Part shown: positions 48,001 through 55,454 of the stretch, in pieces
How the letters are laid out: the number at the start of each line of letters is the position of its first letter
Position numbering within the stretch: position 1 is the first letter of the stretch
NCBI GenBank assembly: GCA_028571685.1
Contig: CM053142.1
Location: forward strand, 68,969,296-69,033,295
Origin: Heterohyrax brucei
Lineage: Eukaryota > Chordata > Mammalia > Hyracoidea > Procaviidae
Length of the DNA stretch: 64,000 bases
Direction: 5' to 3'
Notes under the pieces: model-generated
Told to the model about the DNA's origin: nothing
The model's input: only the letters and a program-made list of their open reading frames with translations
Databases searched by the model: none
Program-made: the position numbers and the translations under genes

Positions 48001-51000
48001 GATCAAACTGGACCATACTGGTTTGAAGCCCTGGAATTAGGAAGGGAGAAGGAAAGGACAGTGTACATCATCAGAATAAGACTGAAGTTAGGGCATAAAG
48101 TCTTGTAGCTCCCAATTTATGACATATTTGAATTATGACAAACTACACCTATGACCATCTTTTTTTAAAAAATATTTTATAGTTACTGGTATGTGTTATT
48201 GGGAACTCTGGTGGCGTAGTGATTAAGAGCTATCATCAACTAAACCAAAAGGTCAGCAGTTCGAATCTGCCAGGCACGCCTTGGAAACACAACAGGGCGG
48301 TTCTACTCTGTCCTATAGGGTTGCTGTGAGTTGGAATCGACTGAACTGCAGTGAGTTTGGTTTTTGGTTTTTCAGTATGTACTATATATACAGTGTTTCA
48401 GCATGTAATTTGCTGATGTTATCGTTCTCAGATGTTTACTCATAGATGTTCCAAGATTGAACTTCTAAAGATACTGATAATAAAAGGCAAATAATGAAAA
48501 CTAAAAAAAAGAGGTATTCAACTTAACATTAGAACTTACCAAAGGAATTATTGGAATGTAACCCTGCTGTAAATTGGGGATTACCTGTACATAAAATACA
48601 CACTCTGAATACTGTGTAGTAGCTAGAATGGGCCTGAATTTTGATTCTAAGCTTCTTGTGTCTAGAGCAAAAGGAAACTTGAGCAGTTATGATGGTTGTA
48701 TGGTGGGAGCAAATCATTATGTCAAGAGAAGCTCTAGGACTGTGACCAGAAGGAGGTCTGTCCTGAGGAACTTCATCAAGGGACACCTTTATAGGGTCTT
48801 TTGGGGGCTGTGGACAGAGCTTTCAGCAGCATATTTGTAATCCAATGAAGCCATCAGGTTCACATAGGCCACATAGTAAAATATCCCTTAATGTTAGCTA
48901 TGGAGGTCATTCAAGGCCAGAGTTAACTGTGTCTAATGCAGCAAGAAAGGTTCTTTGTATTTCTAACACTCGTGGTATTCGTCTTTAGCTAATTTGAAAA
49001 TCCATTTCTCTGGTCTCTTGGCTCATTTTAAAACAGTTCTCCATACTTGCTTTTACTTACAGATAGAGTGGTTTTTTTTTGTGATCATTTCTATTCCTGG
49101 CAATCAGCTTGTCCCCTCCTTCACCAGATCAGCAGTACACAGGGACAAATGCATTTGACTGAGGCACAAATTAGAAACTTTTGGCTTGGCATCACTGTGA
49201 CCATAGAGCAAATTCACCTGTCACAGCCTCCACTCTGAATGGGGTCTCACACTCCTTCCAGAGCCTGGTTTTGGTCAGAGTTCATCTGCTGATGGGGTCA
49301 CCTGCCCCTGTGTCCTATTCCTTGGCATGGAGACCCATGAGACCCATGAGGACCATTTTCTGCAGATGAGCAGAAAGAACAGCTTTGTCCTATTCTTATT
49401 CCTCACCATTCCCTAGGCTGCTGAGAAATGCCTTTGTAGCCAGGCCCATTGCTACCCTGGTTCAGTGCCCAAAGAGCCTGCTTGGCTTGTCCCACTAGAG
49501 TCAGTTCCAATTGGAAAGTGGCCCCAGGTAGGCCATGGGTTGGGTCAAGTTGGGGACCAACTTGGCAGAGCGCTGCTTGGTTGGCCTCGGGCCAGTGTGT
49601 GGCTAGCACACCTGCTCAGACGGCACATCCTCCACACACCTGGCTGGCCCTGGAACATGTGGCTGCGTGAGTGTGCTGGCTGCTGGAGAGAAGGGGTGTG
49701 CAGCAGGGAGTGGGGGCCTCCTGTGCCGAGAGCTTCTCTGTGTTCTTCTCTCTGTTGAGTCTCAGAATTTGGGGCTGGGAACGTGTATGTGAGCTGGAGC
49801 ATAATGTGTGTCTTTGGGGGCTTGTGTGACCCTGGTCTGTGTTGTAGTTGAGGGAGAGCACACATACGTGTGATAGTTCTTTAGGGGCAGGACTGCCCAG
49901 GGTCTGGGCCTGCCTGAGCCTCTGTAGTCAGGCAGGCTCTTGTGCACACAACAGGAGGAGAGGTGTTTGCACCCATGTGGGGTACAGTGCTTCAGCTGCC
50001 AGTGAGGGCCCTGGTTCTGGGATCGCGTGTGTGGGGCCTCTTTTTCCATCTGCTGTCCTTGGGGCTGTGGGCACTCTTCTTCTGCCTCTTCATGCTGTTT
50101 CGAGTGCCATGTGTGTGTGTGCAGGAGGGGAGCAAGTGTGTGCTCACAGCTGCTCAGGTCTGTAGTATTTACGTCTTACTTCAGGGTACTGCTTGGTCTG
50201 CCCAGCTGGTAGGGAGCTGGGTGATGCTGCACGTGTGCCTCTGCCGTACCCTGCTGGAAACCATCAGATGCATTCCTTTAATCCCACTGTGTGAGCAGGC
50301 TGCCAGGTGGCTGGTGCAGGCCGGGGTGCAGGCTGGGAAGCGGGCCGGCAAGAACCTGTCTCGGGTGTGGGCTGTGGCGGCTTTTGTCCGACGGTGTGCC
50401 CAGATGTTCTTCCTGGGCATGTACCTGTGCATGCATGTCTGCTTTGCCACCATCAGCAATAAGGTCCGGGTGAAAGTGTGCACACCCTTCCAGGACTGTG
50501 CCCCCCTGAAACCCAGCATCAGAGTGAGGCCACGGGACCACAGGAACAAGGGCTCCACAGTGGAGGTACCTACACCTCAGGGGCAGATTAGGGGGCAACA
50601 GAAGCCCCTGACGTCTAGGAACCCTGAGCCCCAAAGAAGAAGGGAGATGTCAGCACGCAGGAGTGAGCTCAGTGCAGGTGGGTGATTGAAGGGCCTGCTC
50701 TAGGCCTCTAAGACCTGTCTCCAGGCCTTGGATGTGATTCCACCGTCTTGGCAGCCAGGCCAGGCTTGGAGCCTGCTTCTTCCCTCCTGTACCAGTTGGG
50801 CCCTGTGGCTGCCTCTCTCCTTTCTCCCACTGGGCACTAGGACACCTCTTTCCTAGACTGAATGATCCCTAGGATGGCACAGGCCTAGTGACACAGGAAG
50901 GTTCCCATCCTGCCCCTCTGCTGTTGAGAATGGAGCTTCTCACAACAGCGCTGGGCAGGGAGCCTTTCTCTTCTGCCTGTCTTGTCTCCTTTGCACATCC

Positions 51001-51854
51001 ACTCTCCTCTGTCTGCATGTCTCTTTTACCACACCTGTCCCAGCCCACCCCTGTCTCCTGTCCTTCCCAGGGGACTCCGTTTCTCTTCCAGCTCTGCAGA
51101 GTGTTCCCTCTTCCGTCAGCCATGGATCCTGCCCTCTTACTCCTGGACTCCCTCCTCACCCAGCCCCACTCTGCTCCTCTGTGTGCAAACTCCCAGGTGA
51201 GCTGGCCACAGTCCTCTTATCCCATGCTCTCCCCACAGTGGTCCCGAGTGCAGCAACTCTCATCATTGTGGTGTGTGTGGGCTTCCTGGTGCTCATGGTC
51301 ATCCTGGGCCTGGTGCGTATCCACTCCCTTCACCGCCGTGTCTCAGGGGCTGGGGGCACCCCAGGAGCCTCCAGTGACCCCAAGGACCCTGACCTCTTCT
51401 GGGATGACTCAGCTCTCACCATTATTGTGAACCCCATGGAGGTGAGTGGCCCTGAGGAGGGGGCAGGGCTTGCGGGGAAAGGGAGTCAAGATTCTTCTGG
51501 AGCATTAGCAGCAAAGCCCCCTAATGAGGGACTGAGCCTTCATTCAGAGCTTTTGTGGAGCTACCATGAACAGGAAGAAGGAAGGCTTAGATGAGGCAGG
51601 GAAGGTAGCGGGACAGGGATAAGGGGACTGAGGGAGATGTGGCCCCTGAAGAGAGGCTCTGAAGTGTGTACAGGCCGCTGACCCTTTCTGCTCTCTCCTT
51701 CTATCCTCTGCAGTCTTACCAGAACCGGCAGGTCTCTGTGGCGGGGGCTGCTGGTGGACAGCAGGAAGACGAGGACAGCAGTGACTCAGAGGCAGCTGAC
51801 TCCCCTAGCAGTGATGAGAGACGCATCATTGAGACGCCCCCACACCGCTATTAA
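24020..51854 (+). CDS. CLSTN3: CLSTN3, calsyntenin-3, 18 coding exons (gene span)
   Basis: Calsyntenin-3 is a type I membrane protein of the postsynaptic membrane and secretory pathway, a synapse organiser that binds neurexins. I traced 18 coding exons (24020-24083, 26611-26733, 27163-27358, 29718-29926, 30163-30312, 30577-30762, 31246-31527, 32331-32443, 34924-35086, 35696-35752, 36483-36640, 36778-36926, 41862-42088, 42407-42577, 43449-43594, 43830-43965, 51239-51441, 51714-51854). All introns are GT-AG and every junction keeps frame, giving 2874 nt and 957 aa, the usual family length. Order of parts: signal peptide (about 1-19), two cadherin repeats (about 29-248), LamG-like domain (about 330-540), ectodomain stem, one membrane helix (about 850-869), and an acidic cytoplasmic tail with a WDDSAL kinesin-light-chain motif and NPME. 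No stop or frameshift was seen. The start is the only ATG that gives a signal peptide. Confidence 0.97.
24106..24333. repeat. duplicated block, copy B (CLSTN3 intron 1)
   Basis: Partner of 20821-21046, offset 3285 bases, starting 23 bases after the exon 1 donor. Confidence 0.93.
24660..24960 (+). repeat. purine-rich (GA) low-complexity tract
   Basis: About 300 bases, very largely G and A on the plus strand (GGAGGGGGGCAGGAAGGGGA and similar). Confidence 0.85.
26611..26733 (+). CDS. CLSTN3: CLSTN3 exon 2: start of cadherin repeat 1
   Basis: Residues 22-62, beginning ANKHKPWIE, the mature N terminus. Acceptor GGGTCAG|CC, donor GCAG|GTAAAT. Confidence 0.96.
27163..27358 (+). CDS. CLSTN3: CLSTN3 exon 3: cadherin repeat 1
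   Basis: Residues 63-127, including GEICGFRLHG and the strand TIQAYDCGEG typical of calsyntenin cadherin repeats. Donor CACAA|GTGAGG splits a Lys codon, and exon 4 completes it. Confidence 0.96.
27604..27892. mobile_element. two SINEs, inverted
   Basis: Plus-strand truncated longer-subtype copy 27604-27733 meets minus-strand copy 27734-27892 (AACCAAACCCAGTGCCATTA) directly, without spacer. Confidence 0.82.
27965..28112 (+). mobile_element. MIR
   Basis: CAGTCCTGGCTCTGCCTCTC, TAACATGGGGATAGTGATGA, GAAGATTAAACGACACAGTG. Confidence 0.75.
28245..28600 (-). mobile_element. mariner transposon, 3' half of transposase
   Basis: Minus-strand frame (28290-28589) contains TVLEHPPYSPDLAPSDLFLY, the DD34D-type third-aspartate region of mariner transposases, then the CIASQGEYFKGD C-terminal signature. 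The outer end (GACAATTAAGTTTGCAAGCTC) behaves as a terminal repeat beside a TA. The 5' two-thirds is missing. Confidence 0.8.
28601..28806 (+). mobile_element. mariner, internally deleted, opposite orientation
   Basis: Starts with terminal-repeat-like ACAATTAAGTTCACAGACTT, jumps to the transposase C-terminal region on the plus strand (ATTCCAGAAAGAGTTCCAAG, CATAGCTTCCTGAGG), and ends with GACTTCATTGTTGGACCTCGTA, the inverse of the start. Confidence 0.6.
29718..29926 (+). CDS. CLSTN3: CLSTN3 exon 4: cadherin 1/2 junction
   Basis: Residues 128-197. Carries the calcium-binding linker NDVNEFAP (about 136-143) between the two cadherin repeats. Acceptor TGCAG|GGCAACG, donor GATG|GTGAGT. Confidence 0.96.
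30163..30312 (+). CDS. CLSTN3: CLSTN3 exon 5: cadherin repeat 2
   Basis: Residues 198-247, with the second TAYDCGKKRA strand and the end of cadherin repeat 2 (KPTCKPSWQ). Confidence 0.96.
30577..30762 (+). CDS. CLSTN3: CLSTN3 exon 6: post-cadherin linker
   Basis: Residues 248-309, GWNKRIEYAPG to SERALRKLCG. The linker leads into the LamG-like domain and contains several conserved Cys. Confidence 0.96.
31246..31527 (+). CDS. CLSTN3: CLSTN3 exon 7: LamG domain, first part
   Basis: Residues 310-403, the longest coding exon. Contains N-glycosylation sequons NWT and NGT and the LamG strand FTLSFWMKHG. Confidence 0.96.
32331..32443 (+). CDS. CLSTN3: CLSTN3 exon 8: LamG domain
   Basis: Residues 404-441 (EDGFSHYSLTVHG to WKLEQ). 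Ends in phase 0 at CAG|GTGAGG. Confidence 0.95.
32444..34923 (+). other. CLSTN3: CLSTN3 intron 8
   Basis: 2.48 kb, mostly unassigned A/T-rich sequence plus the old repeat at 33310-33910. Confidence 0.85.
33310..33910 (+). repeat. ancient mammalian repeat
   Basis: TTTATTCAACAAATACAAAA, CCAGGCACTGGCTAGGTTCT, GTGCAAAGGCCCTGAGACAG: a common old mammalian repeat, family not assigned. Confidence 0.55.
34924..35086 (+). CDS. CLSTN3: CLSTN3 exon 9: LamG domain
   Basis: Residues 442-495. VCDDEWHHYAL is the WHH core strand of LamG-like folds. Donor GCTG|GTAAGT. Confidence 0.96.
35696..35752 (+). CDS. CLSTN3: CLSTN3 exon 10: 57-nt charged micro-exon
   Basis: Residues 496-514, the very polar insert EEKNKEKEKGGDNS and onward inside the LamG region. 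Acceptor CCCCAG|AG. Donor CAAG|GTACTC is weaker than the gene's other donors. Phase 1 on both sides, so skipping would keep frame. Confidence 0.92.
36120..36482 (+). repeat. CLSTN3: very long pyrimidine tract before CLSTN3 exon 11
   Basis: About 360 bases of C/T-rich sequence (TCTCTGTCTCTCTTTTTTGG and similar) leading straight into the exon 11 acceptor. Confidence 0.85.
36483..36640 (+). CDS. CLSTN3: CLSTN3 exon 11: end of LamG domain
   Basis: Residues 515-567, DPLPIHHYFHGYLAGF onward to SLGKGMK. The acceptor CCCTAG is preceded by roughly 350 nt of pyrimidine-rich sequence. Donor AAG|GTATAG. Confidence 0.96.
36778..36926 (+). CDS. CLSTN3: CLSTN3 exon 12: ectodomain stem
   Basis: Residues 568-616, VHVNPSQSLLTLEGDD to TTAVK. 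Only 137 bp of intron separates it from exon 11. Donor GTCAA|GTGAGT. Confidence 0.96.
37545..37745. mobile_element. L1 3'-region fragment
   Basis: ATTGTGGTAAAATATATATA, CCATGTTGTGCAACCACCAT, CACCTCTGGTAACTG: L1M-type wording. Confidence 0.7.
37880..38085 (+). mobile_element. MIR
   Basis: CTTCAGTTTTCTCATTTGTA, GGATAAGAGGAGAATCTAAT. Confidence 0.7.
38130..38672 (+). mobile_element. run of three AfroSINEs
   Basis: Tail fragment 38130-38230, then copies 38333-38503 (AAACCCTGGTGGCGTAGTGG head) and 38510-38672, all plus strand. Confidence 0.87.
38990..39150 (+). mobile_element. AfroSINE-type SINE
   Basis: GCTAACCAACAGGTTGGCAG to ACTTGATGGCAGTGGATTTG. Confidence 0.87.
39183..39605 (+). repeat. 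ancient mammalian repeat
   Basis: GTATTAGTTTTCTAGGGCTA start, CAGCTTCTGGTAGTTCCATG, end CATTCAATCCACAAC. Well-known wording, family not assigned. Confidence 0.6.
39888..40050 (+). mobile_element. SINE, longer subtype
   Basis: GGTTAAGTGCTCAGCTACTA, GAAAGACCTGGTGATCTACT; 3' end truncated. Confidence 0.82.
40545..40760 (+). mobile_element. MIR
   Basis: CTTAGTGGAGAGATCAGTGG, GCCTTGACTCTGACACATGC, TAACATAAGCAAAGTG. Confidence 0.55.
41030..41240 (-). repeat. diverged copy of the unclassified repeat
   Basis: GTGACAGCACACTCCTCCTT, TCTGCTCTGTACC follow the same order as 11305-11530. Confidence 0.5.
41862..42088 (+). CDS. CLSTN3: CLSTN3 exon 13: ectodomain stem
   Basis: Residues 617-692, CFSEESCVSIPEVEG to ESWQGT. 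Follows the 4.9-kb, SINE-filled intron 12. Acceptor TACACAG|GTGCTTC. Confidence 0.96.
42407..42577 (+). CDS. CLSTN3: CLSTN3 exon 14: ectodomain stem
   Basis: Residues 693-749, with LDGCEISLVGDDLDPERE and an NTS glycosylation sequon. Donor GCTG|GTCAGT. Confidence 0.96.
43449..43594 (+). CDS. CLSTN3: CLSTN3 exon 15: ectodomain stem
   Basis: Residues 750-798, GVESITVYEEILRQARYR to NEFIVE. Donor GAG|GTACCC, phase 0. Confidence 0.96.
43830..43965 (+). CDS. CLSTN3: CLSTN3 exon 16: juxtamembrane ectodomain
   Basis: Residues 799-843, VSVLHSMNRVAHPSH to SSHRNS, the His/Ser-rich juxtamembrane stretch. Donor TCGA|GTATGT, phase 1. This is the last exon specific to full-length CLSTN3. The next intron is 7.3 kb and holds the CLSTN3B exon. 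Confidence 0.95.
44335..44610 (+). mobile_element. SINE tail fragment plus longer-subtype SINE
   Basis: 44335-44385 (GGAATTGACTCAGTGGCAGT) and 44398-44610 (AGAAAGACCTGGTGATCTGC). Confidence 0.78.
45440..45655 (+). mobile_element. MIR
   Basis: ATTAACTCACTTAGTACTTA, AGGCAACAAAGAGACAGAGA, AACATCACACAGCTAGAAAG. Confidence 0.75.
45664..45861 (-). mobile_element. SINE, longer subtype
   Basis: GGCTATAATCTTTACAGATG, CTTTCTCCCAAGGAACAGCT, ending CTACCAAGGCTC. Confidence 0.82.
46349..46696 (-). other. possible retroposed fragment with A-tail
   Basis: The minus strand is open for 116 codons (Pro/Gln/Lys-rich) and runs into an A15 stretch at about 46412-46427 followed by more A/T. Parent gene not recognised. 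The A-run lies inside the open frame, so it need not be a poly(A) tail. Confidence 0.2.
47495..48045. mobile_element. MER5-type hAT fragments
   Basis: 47495-47655 (CACATCAGAATTGCCTGGGG, AGATCCCCAGGTGGTTTCAA) and 47755-48045 (GATTCTGAGTCAGTCTATCTG, TGGTTTTCAAATCTTG). Confidence 0.7.
48199..48380 (+). mobile_element. AfroSINE, well preserved
   Basis: AACTCTGGTGGCGTAGTGAT head, AGTTCGAATCTGCCAGGCAC (a tRNA B-box-like GTTCGAATC), GGAATCGACTGAACTGCAGT tail. Probably one of the youngest copies here. Confidence 0.92.
49272..49284 (+). promoter_or_regulatory. CLSTN3B: DR1-like nuclear receptor site upstream of CLSTN3B
   Basis: TGGTCA-G-AGTTCA, two half-sites spaced by one base, the arrangement bound by PPARG-RXR. 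It lies about 0.7 kb before the CLSTN3B ATG. Another half-site (GGGTCA) follows near 49295. Such motifs also occur by chance. Confidence 0.35.
49975..50677 (+). CDS. CLSTN3B: CLSTN3B unique first coding exon (calsyntenin-3 beta)
   Basis: CLSTN3B is a mammal-specific product of the 3' end of the CLSTN3 locus, made from an adipocyte promoter. It is an ER membrane protein at ER-lipid droplet contacts, reported to restrain CIDE-driven droplet fusion and promote sympathetic innervation. Here 703 nt stay open from ATG (49975) to a strong donor GCAG|GTGGGT. The phase (one extra nt) fits shared exon 17, giving 234 + 114 = 348 aa. Visible parts: amphipathic N terminus MWGTVLQLP; very hydrophobic segment about 20-42 ending in Arg; Cys-rich apolar stretches about 55-106; basic patches (KRAGKNLSR, FVRRC); another apolar stretch about 141-160; Arg/Lys-rich tail to 234; then the calsyntenin-3 membrane helix. 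Without splicing the frame stops 2 codons past the donor. Identity rests on position, phase and composition, not on an alignment. Confidence 0.85.
51239..51441 (+). CDS. CLSTN3: CLSTN3/CLSTN3B shared exon: membrane helix and WDD motif
   Basis: Residues 844-911 of CLSTN3. Holds the membrane helix (about 850-869), the basic stop-transfer RIHSLHRR, the kinesin-light-chain motif LFWDDSAL (896-903) and NPME. The acceptor CCCACAG|TG takes one nucleotide from upstream, supplied either by exon 16 (codon ATG) or by the CLSTN3B exon (codon GTG). Confidence 0.97.
51714..51854 (+). CDS. CLSTN3: CLSTN3/CLSTN3B shared last coding exon
   Basis: Residues 912-957 and the TAA stop. SYQNRQ is followed by an acidic Ser-rich run QQEDEDSSDSE and the conserved C terminus DERRIIETPPHRY. 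Both CLSTN3 and the predicted CLSTN3B end here. Confidence 0.97.
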   Translation, partial: SYQNRQVSVAGAAGGQQEDEDSSDSEAADSPSSDERRIIETPPHRY

Positions 51855-52740
51855 GGCCCACATCCCTCCCCAAACAGAGAATTCTGTCCTGGTGAGACAG
51901 AGGCACCCCCAGGAGAGGGAGAAGGACATTCTAAGAGAAGAGAGACCAAGAGCTCTTCAGAGGGAGTTGCCCTTTAACCCTACAATCCCAGGGGTCCTGC
52001 AGAGCCTGCTTCACCTCCCCTTTTCACTCCTACATCCTCTGAAAGCCCCGAACCCTTTGTCTCTGGCCTGTTATCCCCCTGGTCTGCTCTTCTGTGGGCA
52101 GGCCTGGGCTGGCTGCCTGAAAAGGTAGCTGGAGCACTTTGGCTGCCTTTTCTGCCCCTGTGGCCACTGGCCCTTAGCTCTGTTTCCCCTCTCCCCACTA
52201 CCAGTGCACTGTATGGGTAGGGGGAGTCCATAGCAGTGGCAGGGATTGGGGTGGGATTGAAGGAAACCCTCTGCTTTGCCTTTTTCCACTCTTTCCGCTC
52301 CACAGGAAGCCTTTCTCCCTTGGGGCTCCCTCAGCCGGGCCTTCCCTGCTTCTCTGTGATCCCCTATCGCCTCCACTTCTGTTTTACTCTGGGGATCCCT
52401 GCTTTCCCCCTTTCCCAATTACTTTCCTGTTTTGTGCTCTTCCAGTCCCACCCTTGCAATCCTGGGATCCTACAACTCCTGCCCATTTCTTCATGACCTG
52501 GTCCTGGCTAGGTTGTGGGACTGGAGGAGAAGAAGGGGGGCCCCAGGTGTGTTATATATAATGTATATTTTTTCAATGTTGTCGTGAGCGCAGCCCCTGT
52601 GTTACTGTGTGCAGCTCACAGCCTTGTGTGTATGTGTGTGTGTGGCATTGTCGTGTCCTGAGGTTGGGTAGGGGGATGGGTCTGATGAGGGAGGGGACAC
52701 ACCCTAGGGTTTTCAAATAAAACAATCAGAAAAAAGTTTC
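51855..52740 (+). other. CLSTN3: CLSTN3/CLSTN3B 3'UTR
   Basis: About 885 nt from the stop to just past the poly(A) signal. Pyrimidine-rich, with TATATATAATGTATATTTT near 52550 and a short TG repeat near 52627. No repeat insertion was seen. Confidence 0.85.
52716..52721 (+). terminator. CLSTN3: CLSTN3 poly(A) signal AATAAA
   Basis: Canonical AATAAA, followed by a GT/T-rich stretch (GTTTCATGAGCTGCC) as expected around a cleavage site, 862 nt after the stop codon. Confidence 0.85.
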
Positions 52741-53900
52741 ATGAGCTGCCTCTTGCCTGTTGCCTGATCATGTGTTGGCGCGGGTGGCAGTCTGTCCCAT
52801 TTCAGATGCCTTTCAGGGATGTGAGCAGAGCTGAGGTGAGAGCCCCAGGGCTGGTTGTCTTGGGTGCTGTAATCTGGTAGATTCCCAGAATGCAAGGTCA
52901 CTGGAAAGGAAGCTGGAGGCAGATGGTTTTCACTGCCTGCTTCCCTCAGCACCTCCTGGAAAAGTATAGACAGGGGATGCCACAGACCCCGGGGCAGATG
53001 CTCAGTGCACTATGAGAGATACTCCCCATCACAGGGAACTAAGCTGCCAGGTCTTTTTTCCAAGGAGCCTCTAGTTGAGTTAGCAGAAAGTGTGTTAACC
53101 ATTTCTGCCACTCAGGAATTCCTTCCCATCGTTTGGAATATTCTCCCTTGAGCACACGGGCCCCCAGCCCTGGAGTCTAGAGGGAGAGAGCACACAACCC
53201 TTGCTGAGACTGAGAGGAATCTGGAGACATGTTCTAGGGCTAAACCTCTCTTGTCTTCTTCTCTCAGGCCCATGTCCACATAGCCACCCTACACATGGCT
53301 GCTGAGAGGCCTGAGCCCTCTCCATGCTGGCCCAGCAGCCCGGCCTGAGAAGGGGCAAACTCTGGTCCTTCCTTCTTCAGCTTTTTGGGCCACTACGTCG
53401 GTCTGTGGTCCAGCTTTTACCCAAGACCCAGGTAGTAGGGAACAGTATCCAGATGGGGCTGTTGCGGAACAGTGAACTGATCCTTTCCCACGAAATACCA
53501 GGGACCCAAGTCATAATTCCTTTCTGCAGAATGAAGAGGTTAGAGTATCAATAACATTTCTTCAAGTTGGCAGAGTCTATGGTTCTCTGTAACAGAGTCA
53601 GGGTGGAGGTGGAGGCTTTCTGGCCCACACATGCTCCACCCACTGCCTGTTTTTGCTTCTACCACGTGCCCCATCTTTTTACCTGTGACTTCAGTCTCCA
53701 GCTGTGTGTTGATACCTCCATATGTATGGCTACTACCCAGACCTCTTTCCTAACACGTATTTATAACTACCTACTGTTATCTCCATCTGGGTGTCCTGTG
53801 ATGCCTCAAGCTCACCATTTCTCCAAATTCTGCCCTGTTCTGTTACCTAACCCTATCACCGTTTATCCACTTACCTAAGCCAGAAACCGGGGTTGCTAGT
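52741..53900. other. downstream intergenic, no gene supported
   Basis: Mostly unique-looking GC-moderate sequence. The open frames have no splice or domain support. Confidence 0.5.
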
Positions 53901-54229
53901 CAGTCTAGGTTCCTCTCTCTCCCTCAATCCCATGTCCAAATGACTGAACTCTGTCACTTCTACCCATAAAACCTCTCAGGTATCTTTTTCTTCTCTCTCC
54001 TCCTACTGTTGCTATTGTCTTGATTTATACTCTACATTTTATGCCAAATCTGTTGCAAGAAACTCCCACCTGTACTCTCTCTCCGCAGTTCTTGCCTCCA
54101 GGATCTTGCTCCACTTCAGTGCCTCCTTCATCCTGGGATCCTCTGGTTATATCACTCTCCTGTATTAGAACACTTGCCTCTCTCTGTCATTGCCAGGCTC
54201 AAGTTCTGGGCCCTTCACCCAGGTGGACC

Positions 54230-54620
54230 AGACCCTGTTCTTTCCGTCTCTGGCCTCTCTACCACCACCCCTATGCACCTGAGCTTAGCCATACCACTTT
54301 TCTTTCTCCAAACTCACTTTGCTCTTTCTTGACTCTGGGTCTTTGCACGTGCTAGAATATGTTCTTTCTCCTTTGTGTACCCAGCAATCTGTCTAGAATG
54401 TTCTTTGTGCCTTTATGTACCTAGCAATCTTCTAGTTGCCGTTGAAGACCCATTTCAAGTGTTGCCTCTTTTGGGAGGTCTTCTGTGCTTCATGTTCCTT
54501 GTTTGTATCTCCGTTACAGCACTTACTACGTGGTTGTGGTACAAGTTTCTCTACTGATATGTTTGTTCTGTGTCCTCAGCAACTTGCATAGGGCCCGACT
54601 CCTAGTAGCGACTCAGTAAA
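54230..54620 (+). mobile_element. L2 3' end
   Basis: GGGTCTTTGCACGTGCTAGA, GAAGACCCATTTCAAGTGTT, TTACAGCACTTACTACGTGG, AGTAGCGACTCAGTAAA in L2 order. Fainter L2-like wording may extend back to about 53,900. Confidence 0.7.
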
Positions 54621-55421
54621 AGATGGATGAGGTGATATGTGTGGACCTCACAATGAAGACTTGTTGGTAGGAGGAGAGAAGAGAGCTGCTCTGGTGGCCA
54701 CTGGCCTTGGAGGTCAGTGCACAGAGGACAGGGGTGGCCGAAGCAGATGCCCTGCAGCAGCCTCTCCTGGGGTGAGATCTACCTAGAGGCCAAACTGACA
54801 TTTGGCTTCAGTGGAAATACCGTGTGGGAGGCAGCCCTACCGGTATAGCCTGGAGTCCCTCAGAGGCTCAGAGTGATAGGTTAAAAAGACAGAGCCTTCA
54901 GACATCTGAGAGCATTTGAATTTCTAGTGTGGTGCTGAATTTTGGTGACTTCAATCCCCTCCCCTCCCTCTTGACCTCCCTTCTCGTTCTCACCTACATC
55001 CTGGTCTCAAGGACCACAGCCTCCCTTGCGGAGGGACAGAAAACTGAGTTTCATTATTTCTGTGTGTCCTTTGAGACCCTGACATGGCTGGGACTTGGGA
55101 ATTGAGGTCTTTATTCACTGCCAGTTCAAGCCCCAGCTCTAGGGAGATTAGTGAGAAGGTAAGATTGCTGGAAACCCTGTTTCACTCTTGATCTACATAC
55201 TCTGCACATTGCCAAGCGATGGCTTACAGTCTTTCTCTTAGCATCTGCCCAGTGTCTCCCTAACTCTTAGCCTTCTTGAGTCATCTGTCTCTGGGGCCAA
55301 GGAAATGCAACTCTTCTATAAATGATTTCTTACAGGTGTAACCTTTCCTGTTTCTCCTCTCCAGATCCCAGTCTATGGTTACCACTATCACCCTGTGTGA
55401 CTGGCAGATACAAATGTCAGA

Positions 55422-55454
<33 letters not shown>

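Larger units (their letters stand above)
43966..51238 (+). other. CLSTN3: CLSTN3 intron 16, host of the CLSTN3B promoter and exon
   Basis: 7.3 kb. The first 5 kb holds SINEs, MIR and MER5 pieces. From about 48,850 to 51,238 no repeat was recognised, and this clean part contains the CLSTN3B unique exon. Confidence 0.85.

Noticed and set aside
48199..48380. tRNA gene (B-box-like GTTCGAATC)
   Set aside because: Part of a tRNA-derived SINE. No full cloverleaf.
49942..49974. Start of the CLSTN3B frame at 49942
   Set aside because: The codon there is GTG, not ATG. The first in-frame ATG is 49975.
49848..50165. Overlapping 105-codon plus-strand frame over the CLSTN3B exon
   Set aside because: Shadow frame without splice fit. 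The CLSTN3B frame explains the openness.
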